Assembly: GCA_045534635.1 (NCBI GenBank)
Contig: JAZSKB010000004.1
Coordinates: forward strand, 1-64,000
Source of the DNA: UBA1205 sp045534635
GTDB lineage: Bacteria; Bacteroidota; Bacteroidia; Bacteroidales; WCHB1-69
Reading direction: 5' to 3'
Length of the DNA stretch: 64,000 nt
The notes beneath the pieces are model-generated. The model had not been told where the DNA came from. It made no database searches and was given only the letters and a program-made list of their open reading frames with translations. The first letter of the stretch is position 1; each line of letters starts with the position of its first letter. The translations under genes and the position numbers were made by a program. Below, in pieces: positions 27,001-36,174 of the stretch.

Positions 27001-29890
27001 CTTGATAGATAATAGAATCGTTGCAAGTAAATTCAAAATGAATAACAACATCTTCCAAATAAGAACCATAAACTATATGTAATGTATCACCAATATAAAT
27101 GGTTGTTTTATCAACATCAAGAAAAATAGGTTCATAACGGGTACAATTGTTAGATTCTGCATCGTTTAATGAAAAAATATGTTGATTGGTAACTTCTTGA
27201 TTAAAAGTATCTTTTGCGGTAAGCGTAATACGATAGTACCCTAAATGTTTTTTGTTAAAAATTTTACGTAAATCAAGAAAAGATGTATCATTTGTGAAAA
27301 GAGAACCTTCTAATATTTTATTTCCTTTCCAATTTTCTGGAAGATGATTATTTTTATAAGAAAGATAAGGGAAGTTTTTGCGATATTCTTTTTCTGTAAA
27401 ATTCTCTACATCAGGAATTGGAAACATATCTCTTGAATGGTAATAAATAGATGGAACTTCCAATCGTTCTATTGAATAATGTACAAGTGTATTTTGATTT
27501 TCACCACTTAAATTGGTAGTTTGCAAAGAAAAAGATTGTTTTGATTGGTGAATATCATTATTTTCTGGAATATCTAAATGAATATATAAACTTTTGCTTC
27601 CAACATAAACCGCTGTTGAACAAGAATGTGTTTCTCCAGAAATATCAGTGACATCTGCAAAAATAATATATTGATAAACAGGGAAATAATTTCTATCTTC
27701 TATTGAAGATTCTGCAATAAAAGTTAATTCAAATTCACCGTTGTCATTTGTGGTAGTTTCTCCTTGAACTATTTCTTTTGTTGTCATATTGTTCCACCAA
27801 CGACAATAAGGAAATTTACTATGCCGAACAATGTGATATGTTACTTTAGCATTATCGATAGCGTAACCAGAGTACGCCGTACATTCTCCTTTAATTGTTA
27901 TAGATTGGTCTAATTTAAAGCAAGCTTTAGGTTGATTGATTTTTACTTCAAAATTAGGTCGTTTGTATTCTTCAACAGAAAAATAAGTCCTTTCATAATA
28001 TCCTTTAGAATTGACAATTCCCAAACTAAAAGTGCCTGTATTGCCTGTTGAAGGAAGCGTAAAATTACCAGAAAAAGAACCATATTGATTGGTGGTAACT
28101 TTTATAGAATCTATGGCTTGATAATTTGCATCGTAAAGCATTATTTGATAGTTTGTGTTAGAAAGAACACTATGATTTGAATCAGATTTTACTGCAATAC
28201 CCTTGAAATACACTTGCTGACCGGGACGATAAATTTGTCTATCAGTAAAAAAATAAACTTTTTGAAAAGATGAAGTTTTGTCATTATAATTACTATAAAA
28301 GTAATCATCAAAAGAAAATTTTTCATTTTTATAAGAAACATGTATAGTTCCTATTCTACTATATTTCAAGATATTGTTAAAATATGCATATCCATTTTTA
28401 TCTGTTCTTTTTAATTGGATAGATTTATTTTTTTGCATTTCAATTTTTATGGTTGCATTTTCTAAAGGATAACCTGTCTGTCTATCAAAAACATAATAAA
28501 TTAAATCTGCATTTTTACTATTATAAACAAAGTCAATGTTATTAACAAGAATTTTTATTATTGCACAAGTACTACCAATTTTCATTGTATCTTGCATTTC
28601 AGAAAAAGGACGATTGGAATACCACATTATATAATGTCCTGATTCCATTGCAGGAAAAATAGCATCAAAAGTTTTGGGACGATAGTCATATTTGTTGTGA
28701 GCACAAATTGTAAATGTTTTTGCAACAGATAATTTTTTGAGAAATTTTATCGGAGAAGTTTTTTTCATTTCATCAAAAGTAGATTCATCTACGGCAAACA
28801 ATTGAATGTAAATAGAATCGCAATTGGTACTAACAAAAGACATTAGCCCTATTTGATTTGGAATATAAGTTTCTGATAATGTTGCAGTTATAGATGATTT
28901 TTTTATTTCTTGTATTTTGTTTTTTGCATTTATCGCAGAATAAGAATTAGGGGCAAACTCAATTGCTTTTTCATACCATTCTATTGCAATTTTATAATCA
29001 TTGTAATATTCGGGAAAATTTATAGTATCGTATTTTTCCCCTCTTTTTTGGTAATAATCTCCTAAAACATAACAAATTTGTTCATATCCTTTTTGATTTT
29101 GATAGTTATTTTCTAAATTATTTAAAGCATTGAAATACAATTCTTTTTTATTTGATAACGTACATTTTGTTTGTAAATAGTTCAATCGTAAAAGTGCGAT
29201 ATATATTTGTAATTCAGAAGATTGCTCTTGATAAAATGATGTCAATGTTTGTAAAATTTTTAAAGCTTGATAACTAAAAGACAGTGTATCTGATGTATTG
29301 ATTGATATTTTAGCAAATATTTGATTATCAGAAAAAAAACAAGTATCATTTATATCAAAAGGACGAATAGGAATAGGCATTTCGTCTATAGTTTGATTGT
29401 AAAATTGTATCGCAAGACAAGCCAATGCTTCGTATAAAGAAGAATAGTACATTATAGAAAAACTGTCTAAATGAGTAAATAATTTTTGATATTGTTCATA
29501 AGGAATTTGAACAAGAGAATCCTTGTCTTTTAATGATAGTTCATAGTGCATAACAATTTGTTCTACAATAGTTTGAATATCCCATTCGTGAAGAGATTTT
29601 TCCAAAATATTAGTATTTTCTATTTTGCTAATAAATAGCATTTTATAAATGTTTTCTTTGTAAAAATTTTCCAAAAACAAAGCCATATAACTATGCCAAA
29701 GTGCTTTTTCAGAAATATTTCCTGTATTGATACAATTTTGAATGTAAGAATATGCGGAATCGTAAAAATTATCGTATTTTTTTAGAGAATTAATGTGTTC
29801 TTGTTGAGCAAAAATATTTTGAGTATTCGATTGAGCAAAAAGACAACTATTGCATACAAATAATATTATGATAAATATAACTTTCTTCAT
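24032..29890 (-). CDS. Giant exported alpha-2-macroglobulin-family protein with thioester
   Basis: 1952 aa from ATG 29890; the frame reads further upstream but through the -7 box. Signal peptide MKKVIFIIILFVCNSCLFAQ. Residues 30-350 are helical/TPR-like. Macroglobulin MG2-type domains follow, marked by FTDRQIYRPGQQVYFKG near residue 545 and a carboxypeptidase-like repeat. The A2M core (SLTKWKMHGIAHN) comes next, then the thioester motif CYEQ with the reactive Cys at about 1413 and an alpha-alpha toroid domain (GWSWFSGGY). A2M proteins trap attacking proteases; the bacterial ones act in the periplasm or on the outer membrane. No penicillin-binding protein 1C gene is next to it, unlike in E. 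coli. Confidence 0.9.
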   Translation of the reverse strand: MKKVIFIIILFVCNSCLFAQSNTQNIFAQQEHINSLKKYDNFYDSAYSYIQNCINTGNISEKALWHSYMALFLENFYKENIYKMLFISKIENTNILEKSLHEWDIQTIVEQIVMHYELSLKDKDSLVQIPYEQYQKLFTHLDSFSIMYYSSLYEALACLAIQFYNQTIDEMPIPIRPFDINDTCFFSDNQIFAKISINTSDTLSFSYQALKILQTLTSFYQEQSSELQIYIALLRLNYLQTKCTLSNKKELYFNALNNLENNYQNQKGYEQICYVLGDYYQKRGEKYDTINFPEYYNDYKIAIEWYEKAIEFAPNSYSAINAKNKIQEIKKSSITATLSETYIPNQIGLMSFVSTNCDSIYIQLFAVDESTFDEMKKTSPIKFLKKLSVAKTFTICAHNKYDYRPKTFDAIFPAMESGHYIMWYSNRPFSEMQDTMKIGSTCAIIKILVNNIDFVYNSKNADLIYYVFDRQTGYPLENATIKIEMQKNKSIQLKRTDKNGYAYFNNILKYSRIGTIHVSYKNEKFSFDDYFYSNYNDKTSSFQKVYFFTDRQIYRPGQQVYFKGIAVKSDSNHSVLSNTNYQIMLYDANYQAIDSIKVTTNQYGSFSGNFTLPSTGNTGTFSLGIVNSKGYYERTYFSVEEYKRPNFEVKINQPKACFKLDQSITIKGECTAYSGYAIDNAKVTYHIVRHSKFPYCRWWNNMTTKEIVQGETTTNDNGEFELTFIAESSIEDRNYFPVYQYIIFADVTDISGETHSCSTAVYVGSKSLYIHLDIPENNDIHQSKQSFSLQTTNLSGENQNTLVHYSIERLEVPSIYYHSRDMFPIPDVENFTEKEYRKNFPYLSYKNNHLPENWKGNKILEGSLFTNDTSFLDLRKIFNKKHLGYYRITLTAKDTFNQEVTNQHIFSLNDAESNNCTRYEPIFLDVDKTTIYIGDTLHIVYGSYLEDVVIHFEFTCNDSIIYQEHKMINKGQIHFDFPIKKEHLGYLHCNIFVHQHNHFYNQTKKISVQETNKNIYFEYVTFRNYLQPGEKEQWHFKIKNAEGKPIVAELLCNMYDASLDAFVKHNYNFSLPIIDGFHYTYFDYKDFNHETIRSRFFEKNHNPLINILSPQWINKPSNISFKYPICCAGTMKNNVRPRNAKKIGMVDDENVLSIVSVKEEVSVKEEASITKSVLPNLRSNFNETAFFYPHLQSDSNGNIIFSATMPESLTKWKMHGIAHNQNLYYGLFEQFIQTQKDLMLVVNYPRFLREGDTIIFTAKVVNMSVKKIAGHVSLQISNSIDNKPLDIIYQVNKDTFNLSKGESDIVSFTLIIPHEIGAINCKTMAISDIHSDGEQKILPILSNRMLVTETMPIYVNKGQTKTFTFDKFKQAYKHLTDSNNTLSNYKFTFEFTANPLWYALQSLPYLIEYPYECYEQIFSRLYANTIASTIVNSSPEIKAVFMQWQQEDSNAFLSNLEKNSELKNIAIENSPWLLEAQSEKENKQRISNLFDTKRINLELNKAQKALEKGQRNDGGWSWFSGGYRSNFFITSHIVSGCGHLQTMNISENLNANTLRKAIQFIDNSMQKWYDSLKNRSISDNFLSYNVTQYLYARSFFFEQFPIAEKNKKMFDFCINQAQKYWTEKNLYGQTLIALSLYRSGDKITAEKIITSIKSKAQYSDEMGMWWHKEGLGWYWYEAPIERQALMIEAFETISKDSESVAKMQLWLLKQRQSQNWGSTKSTTAACYALLLRGNNNLSKLHKTKITIGEQIIYSDTISSIESGTGYFKMSWNNDEITPDMGNISLQQIDNGTSWGSCFWQYFENLDKISSAKTSLAINKQLYKIIFNDRGEHLSEIKNNNTIAVGDKIKVRIVISTDRDMEYVHLKDMRASCFEPTNILSVYRYQGGLMYYESTRDVATNFFIEYLPKGTYVFEYTLIATQKGQFSNGITTIQCMYAPEFTSHSEGIRINVK

Positions 29891-29911
29891 AAGTATCCTT
29901 TTTATTTTTTG

Positions 29912-29919
29912 CAAAAATA
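29912..29919 (-). promoter_or_regulatory. -7 box of the alpha-2-macroglobulin gene
   Basis: TATTTTTG on the minus strand, 21 bases before ATG 29890; it fixes the start downstream of the longest ORF. Confidence 0.65.
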
Positions 29920-30100
29920 TCATTTTTTACAGAAACCGTAAAATGTTTTGCAAATTTTTTCTTGAAAGCATATCTCCTTTACATGTTTACAACCCACCAA
30001 AATCAAAAATATCATACTTTTTAGAATAAAATATTACATGGTTTGGTAGTGAATTAGAAATTTATAAATTATATTACGTTTTTTTCGCATATAAATACCT

Positions 30101-30289
30101 TCAATGCGGGTGGATTGTATATGAGTAAGATGTGAGCCATGGTTTTTCGTTCATTAACGGGTCTCTGCTGGTAAATGTAGGAGACTTGTTATTACGAGCC
30201 TCAAAACAATACACTATAAAATATCCATTAATACTACTGTCTATCAGGTAGTTATAAGTATTTTTTGTGTGTTTTTTATAAACTCTCAT
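30101..30289 (-). pseudogene. Short ORF ending in an RHS core signature (repeat D)
   Basis: 62 codons, open from ATG to stop. The start MRVYKKHTKNTYNYLIDSS is shared with copies A, B and C. It then reads FIVYCFEARNNKSPTFTSRD and PLMNEKPWLTSYSYT. This is the end of the RHS-associated core domain, which normally reads like YFEARYYDP...SRDPL...PWxSPYxY near the C-terminal end of a very long protein. Alone it cannot form the RHS shell, so I read it as a remnant, although the intact frame in two copies leaves a small expressed peptide possible. Confidence 0.6.
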
Positions 30290-30452
30290 TTTTTAGCATA
30301 TTGTTATTATTCAACGTTTTATACACAACAAATATTGTACCAAAGTGGTCAATTTTTGATAAAAAAATGAAAAAAATTTTTTGTAAAGTTTAAAACTTTC
30401 CTGAATTTATTTAATATGTTGATTTTCAGTAAGAAAGGTTTGTGTTGTTTTT
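30101..30452 (-). repeat. Dispersed RHS-tail repeat, copy D (near full length)
   Basis: Fills most of the 620-base gap between the alpha-2-macroglobulin and LRR genes. It is the inverted counterpart of copy A: an AT-rich non-coding arm (30290-30452, with CCAAAGTGGTCAATTTTTGAT), then a short open frame running leftwards from 30289. It shares with copy B the block from GAGCCTCAAAACAA to the AAAAAAATGAAAAAAA stretch. Bases 29920-30100 show nothing I can identify. Confidence 0.85.
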
Positions 30453-30510
30453 TCAAGTGTTCATGGTGTGTACTATTAGGTTTCTTTTGATTATAAATTC
30501 AACAAAAAAA

Positions 30511-31110
30511 TCATTTAATATTACAATCGCAAGAAGGAGAAAATAAAATTTTTACATTTGGCAACAATTCTTGCATTGCTTTTTTATGACTATCGTGCAT
30601 ATTGACAACACGTAAATCTATCGTTTTCAAATTATTATCAAGTGCAGAAATTTCTTGTGGTAATGTGATAATCAATGTTGACCACATATCTAAGTATTTC
30701 AAATTTGTAAGATTTTTTATCTCTTTAGGCAATTCTGCAATATTGTTTCTATTGATTATTAGTTGTTGCAATTGAGACAATTTCCCAATTTTTGCAGGCA
30801 ATTCTTTCAAACGATTGTTGGACAAATCTAAATATGTAAGATTTTGTAATTCAAATATTTGTTCAGGAATTTCTTTAAGATTTACTCCTGAAAGAATCAA
30901 TTGTTGTAAATTAGGAAAATTTAGTATTTTTTGAGAAAAATCATTTGGCAATTTACGTTTAAATTTCAAACGGTAAACCTTTTCACAAGCAATAGTATCT
31001 GTTTGTTCAAACGAAAAAAATAAAGTTTGTTGAGCCAAAGAAGCACTATCTAACACTTGAGCCTTTGCAACAAAAGGCAATAAAAACAAAAGCAAAAAAC
31101 ATTTTTTCAT
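30511..31110 (-). CDS. Exported leucine-rich repeat protein
   Basis: 199 aa from ATG 31110; signal peptide MKKCFLLLFLLPFVAKAQ. From about residue 60 there are five to six LRR units of the bacterial type (LQQLILSGVNLKEIPEQI, LTYLDLSNNRLKELPAKI and LQQLIINRNNIAELPKEI), giving a short solenoid. Ends in a Cys pair (SCDC). LRR proteins mediate protein binding at the surface or in the periplasm; partner unknown. Divergent from the TPR gene, single-gene unit. Confidence 0.85.
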   Translation of the reverse strand: MKKCFLLLFLLPFVAKAQVLDSASLAQQTLFFSFEQTDTIACEKVYRLKFKRKLPNDFSQKILNFPNLQQLILSGVNLKEIPEQIFELQNLTYLDLSNNRLKELPAKIGKLSQLQQLIINRNNIAELPKEIKNLTNLKYLDMWSTLIITLPQEISALDNNLKTIDLRVVNMHDSHKKAMQELLPNVKILFSPSCDCNIK

Positions 31111-31125
31111 TTGTACAATTTTTTG

Positions 31126-31133
31126 CAAAAATA
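31126..31133 (-). promoter_or_regulatory. -7 box of the LRR gene
   Basis: TATTTTTG on the minus strand, 15 bases before ATG 31110; it excludes the upstream in-frame start. Confidence 0.6.
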
Positions 31134-31225
31134 CCAAAAATTTGCCAAATTTTTGAATGTTTTTTATTAAAAAAAAGGTGTTGAAAAGAAATGTCTTTTT
31201 TTCTTTTTTATATTCAATTGATTTT

Positions 31226-31233
31226 TACTTTTG
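31226..31233 (+). promoter_or_regulatory. -7 box of the TPR/barrel operon
   Basis: TACTTTTG, 34 bases before ATG 31268. The longer frame from 31157 would start upstream of this promoter, so it is rejected. Confidence 0.6.
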
Positions 31234-31267
31234 TGTAATTTTTCACTATACGAAAACATTATTAGTA

Positions 31268-34200
31268 ATGAAAAAAGAGATTTTATTTAAATGGCTTATA
31301 ATTAGTATATTGGTTTTGTTTAATGGAAAGATAATTGCTCAACAAAGCCGCCATTATCATTCTCCAGAACATGAATTTACTCGTGCAAAAGAGTTATTCG
31401 ACAAACAACAATATGGTTCTGCCAAAAGTTTGTTTACTCAGGTCTATCAAAAGATTGAAGACAATTTTGACACTCGAAAACAAACATCTTTGTTTCATAT
31501 GGCATTATGTGCAACTATTCTTTATCATGATGATGCTGAACAATTAGCCTATTATTTTGCTTCAGAATATCCTCAATATATGGATTTAGACAGAATGTGG
31601 TTTCATTTGGGAGAATACTTTTTTACTAAAAAACAATACAAAAAAGCACTTGTCGAATATCAAAAAATCAATCCAAAAATATTGACAGAAGAAGAAAAAG
31701 CTTCTTATGAATTTAAAATGGCTTATGGTTATTTTATTCAAGATATGTATGCAGAAGCAAAACCTTTGTTTTCTTCGGTAATGCAATCGGAAAACGATTA
31801 CAAAAATAAATCTATTTTCTATTATTCGCATATCCTTTATACTGAAAAAAGTTATAACGCTGCTTTACAAGGATTTACAAGATTGATAAATGAAGAAACT
31901 TATTCTGAAATTGTGCCTTTTTATGTAGCACATATCTATTTTGGAACAGAGCGATACAATGAAATTATTGCTCAAAAAGACGAACTTTTATCAAAAAGTA
32001 GTAAAAAACGTTTGCCTGAAATCAATGGTATTATTGCACAATCGTATTTCCAAATACAAAAATACAGAGAGGCTATTCCTTATTTTGAAGAACATATCAA
32101 AACCAACAGCAATACGGCTTGTGAAATTTATTATATGATTGGCTATTGTTATTACAAAAACAATCAATATTCCAACGCTATTGATAATCTTACACAATCC
32201 ATTTGTTCTAACGATAGCATTAATCAGTATGCATATTATACCCTTGGAGATAGTTATTTGCAAAACAATCAAAAAGAATTTGCCTCACGAGCCTTTTTGT
32301 CTGCATACGAAAAAGGAAACAATGCTCGTATAAAAGAAGATGCTCTTTTTCAATATGCTAAATTGCAATACGAATTGGCAAGCAATCCTTTTCTTTCAGC
32401 TATTTCTGCATTTGAAAAATATTTAAACGAATATGCAAACTCTGCCCGAAGAAACGAAGTCGAAACATTTCTTTCTTCTATTTATCTTACAACAAAAAAT
32501 TACAAGGCAGCAATTGTTTCTTTAGAAAAAATCACCAACAAAAGTACAACTTTATTAAAAGCATATCAACGAGTTACTTATTATCGAGGATTGGAATTTT
32601 TCAACGAAAACAATTACGAAGAAGCGGAACAATATTTCAATATTTCTCTTTCTAACAATTATGATGCCGCTATTTATGCTCAAACATTATTTTGGAAATC
32701 TGAAATTGATTATCGTAGAGAAAATTATAAACAAGCCGCTAATGGTTTCACATTATTTCTCAACAATTCCAAAAGTAAAGAAGTGGTTGAATATCCAATG
32801 TGTTTTTACAATTTAGCATACGCTGAATTTAAACAGAAAAAATATTCTTCTGCAACAACTCGTTTCAAAGAATTTTTATCTTTTAAAAATCAAATTGCCG
32901 ATTATAGACTTATTGCAGATGCTTACAATCGTTTGGGAGATTGTGCTTTTATGCAATCACAATTAGAATCTGCTCACGTATATTATTCTCAAGCAGTAGA
33001 AATGAATGTTTACGATGTTGATTATGCATTATTTCAAAAAGCACAAACCGAAGGTAGTTTACGTCAATATGATACCAAAAACAATACAATGAAAGAATTG
33101 ATTGAAAGGTATCCTTCTTCTTATTATATCGCAGATGCTCAATACGAAATTGCAAATACATTTTTTTCTGCAGGAAAAATACAAGAAGCATTGAACGCTT
33201 ATGACAATTTTATTACACAAAACCCGAAAAATCAATTAGTTAAATCTGCATTGCTAAAAAAAGGTTCTATTTATTATAACAACAATCAAGATGAAAAAGC
33301 ACTTGAAGTATATAAACAAATAGTAGCAAATTATCCTCACACTGACGAAGCAGGAACAGCACTAAAAAGCATAGAAAATATTTATGTTGCCTCTGGAAAT
33401 GTTGACGATTTTTTCAATTACGTTCGGAATGTTTCTTCGGATAAAATTACTGTTTCTTTTCAAGATTCTGTAACTTACAATGCTGCTTCTGAACAATATT
33501 TTAGTAAAAATTTTATTGAAGCAGAAAAAGGTTTTGAACAATATATCAATCGTTTTCCAGATGGTGTTTTTATTTTAAAAGCCAATTATTACAAAGGAGA
33601 ATGTGCTCTTCGTAGAAATGATTTTATTTCTGCTCTTCCTGCTTATGAATATGTTATTCAACATAAAGGAGAAGAACAATTTTTATTTCCTTCATTACAA
33701 AACGCTGCTCGTATTCAACTTGCAGATAGCAATTACAAACAAGCAATTGTTTATTATAAACAATTAAATGAACATGCTCCTCTTACTTCTCAAAAAATAG
33801 AAGGTTTACACGGGCAAACACTTTGTTATTATCATTTAAAAGATTTTAACAACGCTTTAATATTAGCTCAACAATTGTCTGCTGAAGAACATGCTGATTT
33901 GTCTCAAAAAGAATTAGGTCATTTGATTGCTGCCCGTAGTGCTATTGCCATTGATAGTTTTGCTTTAGCAGAAAAAGAATATACTATTTTATCAAAAGGA
34001 AATTCTACAGAATCTGCTTCTGAAGCATTATACTATCTTGCTTATATCAATTATTTGAGCAATGATATGGACAAAACAGAAAAACGAATTTTTGATATGC
34101 TTGTCAATATCACTCATGATTATTGGTTGGCAAAATCATATATTTTATTGGGAGATGTTTATTTAGCAAAAGGAAATTCATTCCAAGCGAAACATACTTA

Positions 34201-34342
34201 TATGAGTATTATCGAAAATTATGATGGTGAAGATTTAAAAACCATTGCAACAGAAAAATACAATGCAATAATTGCTCAAGAACAAAAAAATTCACAAACC
34301 AATCAAAATGTGGAGGATTCTGAAAATGAAATTATTAAATAA
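31268..34342 (+). CDS. Large exported TPR-repeat protein
   Basis: 1024 aa from ATG 31268; signal peptide ending in KIIAQQ. Nearly all of the mature protein is tetratricopeptide repeats: units such as ALVEYQKINP, YYMIGYCYYKNNQYSNAI, AYYTLGDSYLQNNQKEFA, AEQYFNISLSNNYDAAIYAQ and ALEVYKQIVANYPHTDEAGTA recur about every 35 residues. Periplasmic scaffolding of an outer-membrane complex is the natural guess. It overlaps the next gene, an outer-membrane barrel, by 17 bases, so the two proteins are probably made together and work together. Such TPR plus barrel pairs recur in Bacteroidetes without a firm function. Confidence 0.85.
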   Translation: MKKEILFKWLIISILVLFNGKIIAQQSRHYHSPEHEFTRAKELFDKQQYGSAKSLFTQVYQKIEDNFDTRKQTSLFHMALCATILYHDDAEQLAYYFASEYPQYMDLDRMWFHLGEYFFTKKQYKKALVEYQKINPKILTEEEKASYEFKMAYGYFIQDMYAEAKPLFSSVMQSENDYKNKSIFYYSHILYTEKSYNAALQGFTRLINEETYSEIVPFYVAHIYFGTERYNEIIAQKDELLSKSSKKRLPEINGIIAQSYFQIQKYREAIPYFEEHIKTNSNTACEIYYMIGYCYYKNNQYSNAIDNLTQSICSNDSINQYAYYTLGDSYLQNNQKEFASRAFLSAYEKGNNARIKEDALFQYAKLQYELASNPFLSAISAFEKYLNEYANSARRNEVETFLSSIYLTTKNYKAAIVSLEKITNKSTTLLKAYQRVTYYRGLEFFNENNYEEAEQYFNISLSNNYDAAIYAQTLFWKSEIDYRRENYKQAANGFTLFLNNSKSKEVVEYPMCFYNLAYAEFKQKKYSSATTRFKEFLSFKNQIADYRLIADAYNRLGDCAFMQSQLESAHVYYSQAVEMNVYDVDYALFQKAQTEGSLRQYDTKNNTMKELIERYPSSYYIADAQYEIANTFFSAGKIQEALNAYDNFITQNPKNQLVKSALLKKGSIYYNNNQDEKALEVYKQIVANYPHTDEAGTALKSIENIYVASGNVDDFFNYVRNVSSDKITVSFQDSVTYNAASEQYFSKNFIEAEKGFEQYINRFPDGVFILKANYYKGECALRRNDFISALPAYEYVIQHKGEEQFLFPSLQNAARIQLADSNYKQAIVYYKQLNEHAPLTSQKIEGLHGQTLCYYHLKDFNNALILAQQLSAEEHADLSQKELGHLIAARSAIAIDSFALAEKEYTILSKGNSTESASEALYYLAYINYLSNDMDKTEKRIFDMLVNITHDYWLAKSYILLGDVYLAKGNSFQAKHTYMSIIENYDGEDLKTIATEKYNAIIAQEQKNSQTNQNVEDSENEIIK

Positions 34343-36125
34343 AAATATGATTCATTATACAAAGCAGTATCTGCTTATTTTATTAAGTTTTATATTCTTT
34401 GTTTCTGTAATGGGACAATCTCAATACGATGTGATAGTTAGTTCGACATTTAGTCCTACCATTAGCGACGCTCAAAAGAAAATAGAACAAAAAGCAGAAA
34501 TAAACGACACGTCAAAAAATGTTACTGAAGTAACCTATAATATCTCTGTTCCTGCTTATCGTTATCAATTTGAACCAGACCCTATAAATGCTCCTAAAGT
34601 AGGAAGAGATAAAATTCATCGACTTTATCGCAATTATATCAAGTTTGGTTTTGGAAATTATCTTACTCCTTATTTAGATTTTGAAGCAAATTCTCTTCGT
34701 TCAACAAAATACGCATTTGGAGTAAAAATTTTTCATCATTCTTCTTGGGGAAAAATCAAAACTTATGCTCCCGCAGGATTTAGCGATAGCCGTGTCAATA
34801 TTTATGGTGAAAGATATTTTAAAAATTATATTCTTTCTGCAAGTATGTCTTACAACCATTTATTAGCACATTGTTATGGATTTCAGCCTGATAGCGTTTT
34901 TTCTTTTGATAAAACCAATGAGGAAAACATTAAAATAAATGGAAAAGATATTCTTAGACAATATCATCATGCCAATGGAGAATTGTTTTATAGAAGTAGT
35001 GCTGATATTAACAAACACAAATTCAATCAATTGTATGCTATAAAATACAATTTCTTGGCAGATAACAACAAAAATACTTACGAACACGATATTCAAGCAT
35101 ATACAGACTTAAACAAAGATGTAGAAATAAAGAAATTTACCTATATCAATTTTGGTGGACGTTTAGGTATGGATTATCGTCACAATCGTTGGCAAAATCA
35201 ACATTTAGCAGATTATTGGATAATCAATTTGAATCCACATGCTGCTTTTCAATATAAAGAATATTATCTAAAAGTAGGTTTTGATATGGCTCTTTCTACC
35301 GAACCTTCTTGGGGCAATGATACAATAAAAACAACACGTTTTCACTTTTTTCCAGATATAGAAGCCCGATTGAATATTGTTCCCAACATCTTTGCAATTT
35401 ATGCTCGTTTCGATGGTGGAATTTATCATGATAATTATTACAAAAATATTGAAGAAAATCCTTATTTGTCAAACGAGTTGAGATTAGGATTTATTGACCA
35501 AAAATCTCGTTTTTATTTAGGTTTACAAACAAGTATTTCTCGTAGTTTAACTATTGGAGCAGGTGCTTCTTTTGCTTTTTATGGAGCTCTTCCTTATTTT
35601 ATCAACGACACCGCACAACTTTTTAATTACAAAGATACTGCTTTGTTCATTGGAAATACTTATACGATTATTTATGATAAAAGCAAAGTATTAAATGCTC
35701 ATTTCGATATGAATTACAAATACAAAGATATGCTCAATCTTGGTTTGAATATTGATTATAATTATTTTATAACAAGTGAAAATTTGTTAAAACCATGGTA
35801 CAAACCTGCTTTGGAAATAAAATTAGATGCTCAATATGTTTTATTGAAAAAATTTGTTTTCAAACTTGGATTTGATATTGATGCTTTTATGTATCGTCCT
35901 GAATTTATAGAAAACAATGTTGGTTACATTGCTATGACCCCTATTTTTGATTTCGATTTTGGATTTGAATATCTTTGGTCGAAACGTTTTTCTATTTTTG
36001 CTAATTTCAATAATTTTCCTTGCCAACGCAATCTTAACTATTTTAATTATCCTAATCATCGTATCAATGTTTTGTTTGGCTTAAAATATACTTTTGGAGG
36101 GGAATCTTTAACAAAAAAGAAATAA
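34326..36125 (+). CDS. Outer-membrane beta-barrel protein of unknown function
   Basis: 599 aa from ATG 34326, which has a GGAGG nine bases upstream, unusual in this window; an ATG at 34347 is the alternative. Signal peptide ends in SVMGQSQ. The short N-terminal region (YDVIVSSTFSPTISDAQK) is followed by many alternating aromatic/polar beta strands, e.g. YIKFGFGNYLTPYLDFEANS, NIYGERYFKNYILSASMSYN, and it closes with INVLFGLKYTFGG, a barrel-type C-terminus. It resembles TonB-receptor barrels without a plug. Translationally coupled to the TPR gene. Confidence 0.82.
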   Translation: MKLLNKNMIHYTKQYLLILLSFIFFVSVMGQSQYDVIVSSTFSPTISDAQKKIEQKAEINDTSKNVTEVTYNISVPAYRYQFEPDPINAPKVGRDKIHRLYRNYIKFGFGNYLTPYLDFEANSLRSTKYAFGVKIFHHSSWGKIKTYAPAGFSDSRVNIYGERYFKNYILSASMSYNHLLAHCYGFQPDSVFSFDKTNEENIKINGKDILRQYHHANGELFYRSSADINKHKFNQLYAIKYNFLADNNKNTYEHDIQAYTDLNKDVEIKKFTYINFGGRLGMDYRHNRWQNQHLADYWIINLNPHAAFQYKEYYLKVGFDMALSTEPSWGNDTIKTTRFHFFPDIEARLNIVPNIFAIYARFDGGIYHDNYYKNIEENPYLSNELRLGFIDQKSRFYLGLQTSISRSLTIGAGASFAFYGALPYFINDTAQLFNYKDTALFIGNTYTIIYDKSKVLNAHFDMNYKYKDMLNLGLNIDYNYFITSENLLKPWYKPALEIKLDAQYVLLKKFVFKLGFDIDAFMYRPEFIENNVGYIAMTPIFDFDFGFEYLWSKRFSIFANFNNFPCQRNLNYFNYPNHRINVLFGLKYTFGGESLTKKK

Positions 36126-36174
36126 AAAACAATATTTATATTGTTAACACGTTAAAACAATAAAAATATTTCAA

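Noticed and set aside
31157..31267. N-terminal extension of the TPR protein by 37 codons
   Set aside because: It begins upstream of the -7 box at 31226 and would place the signal peptide internally.
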